Assembly: GCA_964019055.1 (NCBI GenBank)
Contig: OZ025222.1
Location: 9,270,029 to 9,334,028 of the forward strand
DNA length: 64,000 nt
Direction of reading: 5' to 3'
Origin: Anthopleura xanthogrammica
Lineage: Eukaryota; Cnidaria; Anthozoa; Actiniaria; Actiniidae
Shown: in pieces, positions 1 to 25,274 of the stretch
How positions within the stretch are numbered: position 1 is the stretch's first letter
Layout: each line of letters opens with the position of its first letter
The notes under the pieces: model-generated
What the model was told of the DNA's origin: nothing
The model's database searches: none
Seen by the model: the letters and a program-made list of their open reading frames with translations, nothing else
Made by a program: the position numbers and the translations under genes

Positions 1-1530
1 CAGGCAATTGCTATGGTTACGAGTTTCGTCCTATCATGATCGCGACCGGAAAAAAGGAAAAAAACGAATATCATTTTAAGACTTTCGAAACAATGCCGAA
101 CATTTCAGCATTCATGGATATTTAGAGTTTAAAGTCCCTAGATATGTTAAAAGTTTACGGGTGTTCGGTTTAATTTCATACATATGTTCTGGATTGATAT
201 GATGTCGATTCTTGTTCGTAAAACATGAGTATTTCTGAAGTTTCAGAAATTCAATTTGATTCTCTTACAAAAATTTGAGTTTAATAAAATGTATTGAATT
301 TCAGCTCTTTCCGCTCTTTACGCTTCCCGGCGTTTCAGTTGTTTTTACCGCGACCCGTTTTGTATATAATTTTAGACAGGTTAATCGTAACAGGGAAATC
401 CCCTAATTCAAAACCCTTCGACCTTGTTCGGGAAAGCAAAGAAACTACAGCAGTGGTTTCAGATGGATGATTACAGTCCGGATGAAAGCACTGTACCATG
501 ATGACCTTCGACGAGTGCGAAAACAACGATAAATTTGACCTCTTCTCCGCTAAATAAATATTGCATTACTAATGTAGAAGATTATCTTGACTTCTTTTAT
601 CTTTGAAGAATTGTTACGGGATTAAAATCTCTAGGAACACCATTCAAAAGCACAACAAAGGCCGAGAGAAGATCATGCTATAGACGCCATATTGGTTTGT
701 TTAGAACTGAAAATTTTGCTGTCATACCAACGTGACGTCACACTTTAGGACTCTATTAGTATTGGATTTCTAAATGTTTTCGTGATCATGAAGTTCTTAA
801 CTGTTAACGTATCTGATATTTACTCGAAGTCTAGTACATTATTCCTCGATTGGAATATTGAAAAAGAAAGTATAATATTAAAACATCCTCAAACAACTTA
901 GTGCTTTAAAATCAGCCCGATATACTCTTGAAAATTGATTGACGTCCAACAAGGAAAAAAATAGACCGGAAGCCATCCGAAGAATATCCTGTCCATTCCA
1001 GCGTACTCTTTAATTAAGTTTTTGTACGTGCTGCTTCGGAATCTTTTTCCGTTGGGATCGTGACATCAGTTGAACACGGCCACCACTTTAACCGGATTCA
1101 AAATCTTTTTTTTTCCGTATCACTGTATCCATGTTTGTCAGTCCTAAGTGATTATTGCTTGAAAATTGATTGATGTTCAACAGGGAAACAGATCTAGAAA
1201 GCCAGCCAAAAGTGATGTTAAAGAAGAACAAAGTTTGGAACTCCATACCTGCAAATATCATACAAATCAAGCAGCTAAAAAAAAATGTCTTACCAATTTG
1301 TTAATTGAAAATTATTAGATATTGAATTGGTACTGACATAAATTGATCTTCCCCAATTTTTTTCCTCCAACCTTATTTTAAGGTATACCATGCTTCTGGC
1401 TCAGACAATAGCAAACCAATCACCGTTGCAGCAGTTTTCCACATGGAATTCATACACTCTTGTCCTACAAACAACTACACAGTATCTGTTTTAAAGAGTA
1501 CTACAAGGATTACGAGACATTTTTATTTTA
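1..1530. other. Intergenic, no gene recognised
   Basis: AT-rich sequence with only short open frames under about 65 codons. None has a recognisable domain, a splice-supported extension or a start context that I would defend. I see no RNA gene. Confidence 0.5.
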
Positions 1531-1534
1531 TTTT

Positions 1535-1668
1535 CACAGGACAGTAAACAGTGGAAACAATTTATAATTAATTTTCCGCGATCCAAGTTTTAAATTCTGA
1601 GATATTCTAGCAAGTTTGTTGAGCTTGTGGAACATAGCAATGGTAACTAAGGGGAGTCTGAACCATGT
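1535..1668 (+). repeat. Dispersed repeat, family M5
   Basis: About 130 bp beginning near ACAGGACAGTAAACAG and ending near GGGGAGTCTGAACCATG. Similar copies lie at 48256-48392, inside importin-7, and at 56233-56325 between genes. Three copies in 64 kb indicate a dispersed non-coding element. I found no coding capacity or clear terminal repeats, so its class is unknown. Confidence 0.6.
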
Positions 1669-1984
1669 TTTATCTCAAACTCAAACCGGAAGGGAGGACA
1701 CAGTAACTGAATACAGAGTGACGTCTTTCTGATTGGCTGTAGTTTCAATAGGTTTAGTCGTGACGTATTTCCGGGAACATCTGCTCACAAAAATCGCTAA
1801 AATAAAGCGAAAAATGTCCTCAGTGAATTACTCTCCACCTGAAACAATTCAGAACTTGAGCAACAAATTCTGTCATGAAGAAAAAGTTAGAAATAAAAGC
1901 TCAATAGAACCGCTTTTCGTTTTGGAAGTCGGAAGTCGTTTTTTCATACGATTGACGTCACTGTCAAGAGCTTTATTTCGTTGA

Positions 1985-2215
1985 CACACAGGAATTTTTA
2001 ATGGAGAAGGTAACTCTTTCAAGAATCACGAAAAACAGTAAAATTGAGTGATTTGCTGTTTAACTAGTTATAGGTCATTCTTAAAATTTAACACAACCTA
2101 GATTCACGGGTTTGTGTAAACACGGTCAAAGTGTCCGGACAAGGTCCGAGAAAAGGTCACCAGAAGCCATATCCAAGCCTTACTTCTATAACTGTATAGA
2201 AGCGAGATTGCACGT
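1985..2215 (+). promoter_or_regulatory. Degenerate upstream copy of the FG-GAP gene promoter
   Basis: This stretch aligns along its length with the promoter and 5' untranslated region at 2398-2593. Shared blocks include CAGGAATTT, TCAAGAATCACG, AGTGATTT, AAGGTC and the ACTTCTATA...TAGAAG...AGATT palindrome just before the start codon. The copy breaks off where an M1 MITE begins and no start codon or signal peptide follows. It looks like the relic 5' end of a tandem gene copy. Confidence 0.6.
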
Positions 2216-2335
2216 GCTATCAGAGCAGCTCAATCTAGAGGACAAAACAAAAGAATTTTAATCTCCTGAATTGGAACCTATTGTTTTGCCCTCCAAATTG
2301 AGCTGCATTCCGACGTGCTGCAATGGGTATATAGA
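2204..2335 (+). mobile_element. MITE, family M1
   Basis: Foldback element of about 130 bp. One arm reads GCAGCTCAATCTAGAGGACAA and the other is its inverted match TTGCCCTCCAAATTGAGCTGC. Related copies are at 10340-10469, 26690-26820 and 32551-32685, with a half copy near 2785-2860. Fuller copies end in CCCCTT/AAGGGG. It has no coding capacity and is presumably mobilised by a transposase encoded elsewhere. Confidence 0.7.
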
Positions 2336-2397
2336 CGATATAATTTCAGGTTTGTGAGGGCGGATACGTCACACCCTCGGTAAATAAAGATGATTGA

Positions 2398-2593
2398 TTG
2401 AGTGACAGGAATTTGTTTATGGAAAATATCACTTTCTCAAGAATCACGTAGAGCAGCAAAGTTCAGTGATTTCCTGTGTAAGCCGGCCCGGCCAAGGTTC
2501 TAAGAAAGGTCAGCCAATTGCTATATAAGCAACGTCCAATACTCCAAATCTAGATTCACTTCTATAGCTCTATTAGAAGGAAGATTCACCGTC
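2398..2593 (+). promoter_or_regulatory. TATA promoter and 5' UTR of the FG-GAP gene
   Basis: A TATA box (TATATAA, 2522-2528) lies 66 bp before the start codon at 2594, with CCAAT at 2514-2518. Transcription would be expected near 2552, leaving a leader of about 40 bases that holds the ACTTCTATAG/CTATTAGAAG hairpin. A TATA box so well placed suggests an inducible or tissue-specific gene. The start site is inferred from spacing. Confidence 0.6.
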
Positions 2594-3101
2594 ATGATGA
2601 TTTTGAAGTTTCTTTTGCTGTTGGTCTGTTTGGTATCCTACTCAGTGGCACTTTCCCAACCAGGGTCTTGCAGTAAGTACATTTTGCTCATAATACACTA
2701 GTTTCGAGTTCTCGGTTGCTCAGGGTAAGCCTCAGATTTTGTGTAGAATATTCACGTGTTCCAGTGAAGGTTCGTGGAATAGCCCCCTTGCAGCACGTCG
2801 GAATGCAGCTCAATTTGGAGGGCAAAACAATAGGTTCCAATTCTCAGACACGCAACGGCTCGCCATATAAAAGCGCATCTGGAACCAGGGTACCCTTGAG
2901 CCAGTCGATTGGAAATAAGATTTATTCTCATTATTTTGAATAATAATCTGATACGATACTTTTAGTATTGATGCTACATCAGGTGAATAGTTGAATGGTG
3001 AAATATTTCTTCATTTGAGTGTTGCGTCTTTAAGTTATGGAGGTTTATATTTCCAATATGTTGATTATTTGGTCATAATCCATGTAATTTACGCTATATA
3101 A

Positions 3102-3156
<55 letters not shown>

Positions 3157-6100
3157 TGGTAATCTCCATTCGAATTTATTACGGGGACTCGATGGGGCGA
3201 TCCAGATTTCAGCTTTGCTTATTTGTCAGCTTTCACCACTAGTATAGGGAGTTACTGCGAGTCAAGGGTGGTGTCAGGGGCGGATCCAGGATTTTACAAA
3301 GGGGTTGATGGATAATCTTATACAAAGCTCCTTCAAGGTATCTATTCTCCATCAGAGTTAGGCCAGTCCCGATTGCGCTGGGCACTTTTTGAGCACTTTT
3401 TCAATTTTGGAGCACTATCTTGCATTTTGAGCACCCTTGAGCACTTTTTTTGCATTTCGGGCAACATCTGATCACTTTTTCGCATTTTTGGCAAGTTTCG
3501 AACGAAGAATCGTCCAATTAAGCTCGGTGTTTATTGACGTTTTAGGATAAAGATTTCGAATTAGATACGAGATGTAATCAATCCAGTTTTGTTAACACCT
3601 CTAAAAAAAGGGGTGAATATCCACCCAATCCACCCCCCGTATCCGCCCCTGGGTGCATTGTGATGTTTTCTCCCAATCTAAGAAGCTACACTCCAATTTA
3701 ATCTGTGGGTTTGACGTACTCTGCCTTTGATCAGCCCAAAGATTGTTTTCGGGTATTTAAAATAACAGCCTGAAAAAAAAGCAAGAACTAATAGTTTCAT
3801 GTAATACATGAGAGTAATGATTGTTTACCACTGTCTGTCAGGAAGAAGCTGGTATAAAGCTATGGGATGGTGCAATCACAAAGGAAGCCAACTTTTTACC
3901 GGGGACTTCAATGGTGATGGACGAACAGATATGTTATGCCATGATTCCGCAGGCAAAAAATGGATAGCTCTGGCCAACAACGCTGGTCAGTTTACTGGAA
4001 CCTCCTGGCACAAGGCTATGGGATGGTGTAACCATAGAGGGACTGAACTACATGTTGGTGACTTCAACGGAGATGGACGGGCAGATATGTTATGCCATGA
4101 TTCAGCAGGCAAAAAATGGATTGCTCTGGCCAACAGCGCTGGCCAGTTCACTGGAACCTCCTGGCACAAGGCTATGGGATGGTGTAATCATGCAGGGACT
4201 GAACTACATGTTGGTGACTTCAATGGTGATGGACGAACAGATATGTTATGCCATGATTCCGTAGGCAAAAAATGGATTGCTCTGGCCAACAGCGCTGGCC
4301 AGTTCACTGGAACCTCCTGGCACAAGGCTATGGGATGGTGTAATCATAGAGGGACTGAACTACATGTTGGTGACTTCAACGGAGATGGACGGGCAGATAT
4401 GTTATGCCATGATTCAACAGGACACAAATGGGTTGCTCTTGCCAACAGCGCTGGCCAGTTCACTGGAACCTCCTGGCACAAGGCTATGGGATGGTGTAAT
4501 CATGTAGGGACTGAACTACATGTTGGAGACTTCAATGGAGATGGACGGGCAGATATGTTATGCCATGATTCCGCAGGCAAAAAATGGATTGCTCTGGCCA
4601 ACAGCGCTGGCCAGTTCACTGGAACCTCCTGGCACAAGGCTATGGGATGGTGTAATCATGCAGGGACTGAACTACATGTTGGAGACTTCAACGGTGACGG
4701 ACGAACAGATATGTTATGCCATGATTCAGCAGGCAAAAAATGGATTTCTCTGGTCAACAGCGCCGGCCAATTTACTGGAAACTCCTGGCACAAGGCTATG
4801 GGATGGTGTAATCATGCAGGGACTGAACTACATGTTGGAGACTTCAATGGTGACGGACGAACAGATATGTTATGCCATGATTCCGCAGGCAAAAAATGGG
4901 TTGCTCTGGCCAACAGCGCTGGCCAGTTCACTGGAACCTCCTGGCACAAGGCCATGGGATGGTGTAATCATGCAGGGACTGAACTACGTGTTGGAGACTT
5001 CAATGGTGACGGACGAACAGATATGTTATGCCATGATTCAACAGGACACAAATGGGTTGCTCTTGCCAACAGCGCTGGCCAGTTCACTGGAACCTCCTGG
5101 CACAATGCCATGGGATGGTGTAATCATGCAGGAGCCAACCTGGAAGTCGGAGATTTCAATGGTGATGGTCGAGATGACATGCTATGTCATGACGACACTC
5201 GGATGTGGATATCGCTTGCAAACACAGATGGCAGCTTTCCTGGAACCTCCTGGCAAAAGGCCATAACATGGTGCAATCAAGGAAATGGAGCCAAGGTGTA
5301 TGTTGGGGACTTCAATAACGACCACAGAGACGATCTCTTGTGCCATGACAACGCAGGTACGAATACGGTGATGTTGGCTCAACCAGGAGGCTCATTTACT
5401 GGACGCAACGACTGGTACTCGAACAGAGCTCGGTGCGCTGGAAAAGACTTCTATGTTGGAGATATGAACGGAGACAACCGTGCTGACATAGTGTGCAAGA
5501 ACAGGGCGAATGGGAAAACTGACATTTTATTTGCTGGTGCCCAAGGTAAGTTTACTGATTTCATGATAAAAAACGTTTTGCTGAAAAACTTTTTTTGGGT
5601 GGCGAAGCGGTAAGCGCTCCGTACACTGCGAGTACTACAGCACGCAGCAGATATCCTTTCATGCAGTTTTGGGTTAAAGGGAAGATTTTGGCCTAAAAGT
5701 GTAAGTTCCACCAAACCTTTCAAGGCATCATTGGATAGGGGAGCGGGGTTTTTTTGGGGCATTTTGAAAAGTTCTACAATTCGGTGTCCGAAAATTGAAA
5801 AACTCCCAACAGGTTTTGACCAGGATTGTTGTTTTTTTGTTGATGTTGTTATTGCTGTTGTTGTTACGTCTTATTGTTGTTCTTGTTGTTCTTATCGGTT
5901 GTTGTTCTTATTACTTTTGTTGCGCGCTGATCTTGTCGTTCTGGTTCTTGTTGGTATTCTCCTTCTTCTCATAATGATATATACCTCTCTCTTTATTTTC
6001 TAGTAAGCCGTCTGTTTACGAGAAGGACTACCGATGGTCTTAAACGTCAGTGTTCTGGTCCAACTAAGGTTTTATTTTTGGCTGACATCGACGGAGACAA

Positions 6101-6170
6101 CAAACAAGACATGCTATGTCATGATAAAACTGCAGGACAGAAATGGATCGATTACAGCTGTTTTTTGTAA
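2594..6170 (+). CDS. Secreted FG-GAP/VCBS-type calcium-loop repeat protein
   Basis: Three exons, 2594-2672, 3842-5545 and 6004-6170, with GT-AG borders and matching phases (79+1704+167 = 1950 nt, 649 aa). Exon 1 encodes a classic signal peptide (MMILKFLLLLVCLVSYSVA) cleaved near ALS-QP, so the product is secreted. The rest is twelve repeats of about 52 residues, each with a DxNxDGxxD loop (DFNGDGRTD and variants) as in FG-GAP/integrin-alpha-like calcium sites. Each unit also has two cysteines (MLCHD, GWCNH) that could pair. The first eight units are nearly identical in DNA with a 156-bp period; units 9-12 are diverged, with loops DFNGDGRDD, DFNNDHRDD, DMNGDNRAD and DIDGDNKQD. The fold is probably a beta-propeller related to FG-GAP lectins. 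Ligand and role are unknown; carbohydrate or surface binding is inference. No transmembrane segment is visible. Confidence 0.85.
2700..2860 (+). repeat. Truncated M2 and M1 MITE fragments in intron 1
   Basis: The first part (GAGTTCTCGGTTGCTCAGGG onward) matches one end of family M2. It breaks at 2780 directly into an M1 arm (CCCCCTTGCAGCACGTCGGA onward), which is itself truncated after about 80 bp. This is one element inserted into another, or a composite deletion product. Confidence 0.55.
3101..3153 (+). repeat. (TTA)n microsatellite
   Basis: About 17 copies of TTA/ATT follow GCTATATAAATTATT, a motif resembling the 3' ends of short retroposons also seen near 24600-24650. It lies in intron 1 of the FG-GAP gene. 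Confidence 0.8.
3275..3651 (+). mobile_element. hAT-like MITE with CAGGGGCGGAT termini
   Basis: A 377-bp element bounded by inverted ends CAGGGGCGGATCCAGG and its counterpart CCCCGTATCCGCCCCTG. Such CAGGGGCGGA ends are typical of non-autonomous hAT elements in animals. The 8-bp flanks are similar (GGTGGTGT/GGTGCATT) but not identical, so the target duplication is imperfect. It has no coding capacity and lies in intron 1 of the FG-GAP gene. Confidence 0.7.
5822..5960 (+). repeat. Degenerate (TTG)n tract
   Basis: Imperfect TTG/TTC repeats fill most of intron 2 of the FG-GAP gene. They end about 45 bp before the acceptor of exon 3, so they may serve as an extended pyrimidine-rich region. Confidence 0.65.
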
Positions 6171-6725
6171 GCCTCCCACCTCTGCACGTGTAATAACGAT
6201 ACCATTGTAGCAAAACCATTCTGATGTTACAGTGAGGATCGTGGACACAAAGTTTTTTCATGTTATTGTTTCCGAACTTTGTACTGCTTCAAACCCTCTA
6301 AAATGAAGCATTGAATAGTCCCTTTCACAGTTCCCTGCGCCATCTTGAAAGGTACCCATGCCTTTGCATCGAAGCGAGACGAACGTTGAGCTTGCAATTA
6401 TAGAGACATGTGAATAATTGCTCAAGGTGTTAAAAAGGTCTCTATCATCGCAAGTTCACCGTTCGTCTCGGTTCGATGGCACACGGCTACCTTTCAAGAT
6501 GGCGCAGGGAGCTATGATGGGTACTATTTTCTCTGTATCACCAGCCAATTGATCTCTGGTTGCAACTGATGAATAACATGTCACATGAAGTATCGCTATT
6601 GTAAGAGGATAATAAGATTCCTTTGGGAAGTTCTGCGTCATGTTAACCCACCATTTGGAGCAGATAATGAGATTCAAAGACTTTTATCAGCTGATTGAAA
6701 CCCATATATGGACCGTTTCGAATTC
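6171..6725 (+). mobile_element. Intergenic stretch with an M3 MITE (6316-6526)
   Basis: The 211-bp element begins TAGTCCCTTTCACAGTTCCC and ends with an inverted, imperfect match running through GGCTACCTTTCAAGATGGCG to GTACTA. Its centre holds a second palindrome built around GGTCTCTAT. Copies lie at 33699-33961 and 43373-43590. The rest of this stretch is unremarkable 3' flank of the FG-GAP gene; I see no clear polyadenylation signal. Confidence 0.65.
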
Positions 6726-6726
6726 C

Positions 6727-6955
6727 TACAATACCGCTGTTCCTTGATTACAGACACATTTACTCAGTCTTAGCCTCATTTCAGCGTCAAAATATTCACA
6801 AATGCCAACGGTAAAGTAAAGAATGCACAACTTCAACACAAACACTTTGAAATCGGACCACGGACCTTCACTGGAACACGTGAATGTTCTACACAAAATC
6901 AAGGCTAACCTTGAGAAACAGAGAATTCCAAACTGACCTTGTGTCGTGTAATGAT
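6727..6955. mobile_element. MITE, family M2
   Basis: About 229 bp running from TGTTCCTTGATTACAGACAC to CCTTGAGAAACAGAGAATTC. It aligns with 41860-42070 (opposite orientation) and 59180-59380 (same orientation). The shared core includes CCAACGGTAAAGTAAAGAAT and GGAACACGTGAAT. No open frame is shared between copies. Confidence 0.65.
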
Positions 6956-7125
6956 TTGTATTGAAATTAAAAAGGAGCAAAGATAAATATAGTTTGTTTT
7001 ATTTTAAGTATCTATCATTGTCTGGTACCATTAGCCACATTTTATCAATACAATTCTCGCACAGGATTTGGAAAATATTTAAAATATATTTGTTAAAGAT
7101 ATTTAACTTTTTCAAAAGGCAACTA

Positions 7126-7634
7126 TAGACCCTTTTAGTTTGGGTGTAATGTTTCCCATATCAGACCACGTGTCATTCCCTAGAGTATCATTTCTTTGTT
7201 TAACAGTTGTGCATGAGAAGACACATGAATATGGATACAACTCAAATAAAGAATCTTATTCTCAAGACCATGTGTCATTCCCTAGAGTATCATTTCTTTG
7301 TTTAAGGGTTGCACATGAGAAGACACATGAATATGGATACAACTCAAACAAAGAATCTTATTCTCAAGACCACGTGTCATTCCCTAGAGTATCATTTCTT
7401 TGTTTAACGGTTGTGCACGAGAAGACACATGAATATGGATACAACTCAAACAAAGAATCTTATTCTCAAGACCATGTGTTATTCCCTAGAGTATCATTTC
7501 TTTGTTTAACGGTTGTACACGAGAAGACACATGAATATGGATACAACTCAAACAAAGAACCTTATTCTCAAGACCATGTGTCATTCCCTAGAGTATCATT
7601 TCTTTGTTTAACGGTTGCGCATGAGAAGACATGA
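7126..7634 (+). mobile_element. M4 MITE with five 102-bp internal repeats
   Basis: It starts with the family terminus TAGACCCTTTTAGTTTGGGT and the common subterminal segment ending CACGTGTCATTCCC. It then carries five near-identical 102-bp units, the last cut short. No right-hand inverted terminus is seen, so the copy is truncated. The units keep one frame open for 164 codons only because 102 is divisible by three. Other copies are at 24666-24865, 47245-47475 and 48637-49126. Confidence 0.75.
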
Positions 7635-7639
7635 ATGAC

Positions 7640-8020
7640 TTTTGAATATTACAGAAAACAGAAGCAGACGAATTCCAGCAAATCGTGACCACGTATTAAA
7701 CATATCTACCCTGGGTTCCCACTCATCTGGAAAAATATTCCCTAACATTTCCCTGACCAAGAACCATTTTTCACTGACCACACTGTGCACTCATTTTATG
7801 AAAAATGGTAGTTCAACTACAGGAAGCCCAACTAAAAATTCCAAATTTAAAACGATTTTTTGAAGGCTGACAGAATTTCCCTGACTTTTTGCTGACTTTT
7901 GGGTGAATTGCAAAAACTCACTGACCAAAATCAAAATTCCCTGACCTTGAAAAAATTCAGAATTCACTGACTTTTCCCTGACCGTGGGAACCCTGTTACC
8001 TATTCATGCCCACCTGAAGG
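7640..8020. other. Intergenic, between convergent genes
   Basis: About 380 bp lying between the truncated M4 element and the LMF2 polyadenylation signal. It contains several loosely repeated CTGACTTTT/CCCTGACC motifs near 7865-7985, a short degenerate direct repeat. No gene is recognised. Confidence 0.5.
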
Positions 8021-8024
8021 ATTG

Positions 8025-8030
8025 TTTATT
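8025..8030 (-). terminator. AATAAA polyadenylation signal of LMF2
   Basis: On the minus strand AATAAA begins 11 bases after the LMF2 stop codon (8041-8043). This implies a very short 3' untranslated region unless a later signal is used. Confidence 0.6.
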
Positions 8031-8040
8031 GAGTGGCTGG

Positions 8041-23416
<15,376 letters not shown>

Positions 23417-23460
23417 ATTGAAATCCCCTTGTATTGATGAGCATGCGCTTGACCATGAAA
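23417..23460 (-). promoter_or_regulatory. LMF2 core promoter region
   Basis: GCATGCGC, a partial NRF-1 site, lies at 23441-23448 about 25 bp upstream of the start codon, and the start itself lies in a YY1-like ATATGGCGG. There is no TATA box. This is consistent with a constitutive promoter; binding is inferred. Confidence 0.4.
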
Positions 23461-25274
23461 CACAGGTATCCCAAGACCCTTATCTCTCAGTGTCCACTTT
23501 GGCATTGGTCTACGCAGAGCATAGCTTTATTTGGGGGATATCCTGAGAGGTTCAGGGGAACGACCCCCCCCCCCCCCCCCCCCCCCAACAATGAAAATTT
23601 TGAAACCAGGCTGAAGAACACAGTTTTTGACGCAAAGGAGTAGGGTATGGCGAAAATTGTTTGTACGCGGATGCTAAAAATAGCCCAACCAGGAATTCAC
23701 ATGGCGCGCGTGGTATTAAGAAGTTTCCCTCTCTTATTTATGCTCTCTTGGTTTCTTGCAAAAAAAGATGCCAATTATGTATTTTGTATATCTTTTTTGT
23801 GTGTGTTTTGCCAGAGAAAGCTGATTAAAACATTTTAAGACATTCTTATTATATGATCTATCAGTCTTATGATGGATGGCAAGTCCCAAAGCCGGCGGTA
23901 AAATATAAATAGTAAAAAACGTAGCCGATACATTTATCATTTATTATATAAAACTATGATACCTATATACCAAGGCCTATTTAATTTAATTTTAAGACCT
24001 ATTTGCCAATGCCATTCACAGGGAACCCGGCTCCAGTACGTAGGCTTTAAAAAATATATATATATATATGACATTATTAATTTATTGACGGGTTCCCTGT
24101 GTCTTTAGCTCAATGAACAAGAGCGTACAAATGCCGCGGGTTTCCTGTGGTGTAAAATGAAACCTCAGCGGCCGTGATCATTCTGTAACCTGAGCCGGAT
24201 AGCGGATTAACGTATTAGTGTAACGCACTCGTTTAGTAACAGTCAAGTCGTACGTAGATGCGTGGCACAAGCAGTCTACCCCTGACGCGAGGGGGGAATA
24301 GACTGCATGAGCGCGGTGCTTGGCCGATTACTGTGGAACCGTTTCCATCCTGGACTCACCTAGTAATAATAATAAACTTTATTTAAACACGGTATCTGCA
24401 TCACCTATAAAAATAAATGCTCTTCCTGAGAGCCGTGCATCACGCTGATGCTAAGACCAGTTGAGAGGGAGGGACACAAAATAAACCAGAGAGGGGTGGG
24501 AAGAACAAACGCGAACACAACTTCCAAGGCAAATACACAGCGACCAGAGTAAACTAGCCGGTTGCCATGAGAACGAGAATTCGCAAGCCCCTGCGAGCCC
24601 CCCAATAATAATAAATAATAATAATATAATAATAATAAACTTTATTTATATAGCGCTTATTCACTAATAGACCTCATCGGCTTGGGGTAATGTTGTCCCA
24701 TTTCAGACCACGTGTCATTCTCTTGAGAATAAGATTCTTTGTTTGAGTTGTATCCATATTCATGTGTCTTCTCATGCGCAACCGTTAAACAAAGAAATGA
24801 CACTCTGGGGAATGACACGTGGTCTGAAATGGGACAACATTACACCCAAACCGATGAGGTCTATTGCCCCAAGCATGACCCGAGCCCCGACCGACAGGCT
24901 AGCGAGGGCCCGAACCGAATCCGATGGCTAGCTTTTGCATGAACTCTTTTCAATAAAGTATGTTATGTCATTAAACTATGTATGCCGGGTTAGTTATGCC
25001 CGTTGTCTGATTCATCGTGCTCTAAAAACCTTATATTACAATAAGTATATCTTTAAAAAAATATAGTTTCCATCTAACAATTACTGCAATTTTCATAAAT
25101 ATGCGAACTCTGTAATTGCGAGTTGCTCGCTGGAATTTGGTTTTTCACTGCCGCCAATCATAAATATAAAAGGTACCGACTGATTATTTTTGATTGATGG
25201 AAGCGATAAACCAAATTGTAGCGTGCAGCTCGCAGCTACCGAGTTCGCATGTTTATGAAAATAGCAGTAAGCTG
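23461..25274. other. Intergenic between the ROCO gene and LMF2
   Basis: No gene is recognised. It contains a poly-C run of about 22 (23565-23586) and an 85-bp foldback with ends CACAGGGAACCCGGC/GGGTTCCCTGTG (24017-24101). It also has short-retroposon-like ATAATAATAAACTTTATTTA motifs near 24370 and 24640, and an M4 MITE (24666-24865). Confidence 0.5.
24666..24865. mobile_element. M4 MITE, short copy with both ends
   Basis: 200 bp with inverted termini of about 50 bp: AATAGACCTCATCGG at the left and CCGATGAGGTCTATT at the right. Each is followed inward by the conserved GTCCCATTTCAGACCACGTG. Only one partial internal unit is present, so this copy shows the basic element without expansion. Confidence 0.8.

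Noticed and set aside
4052..5266. Alternative frames of 70-248 codons across the FG-GAP exon
   Set aside because: They are shadow frames created by the 156-bp period. The accepted frame alone has the calcium loops, the signal peptide and matching splice phases.
7140..7634. 164-codon frame that looks zinc-finger-like ([12 protein letters not shown])
   Set aside because: It is a 102-bp MITE-internal repeat. The spacing of Cys and His does not fit a C2H2 finger, and other copies of the element break the frame.
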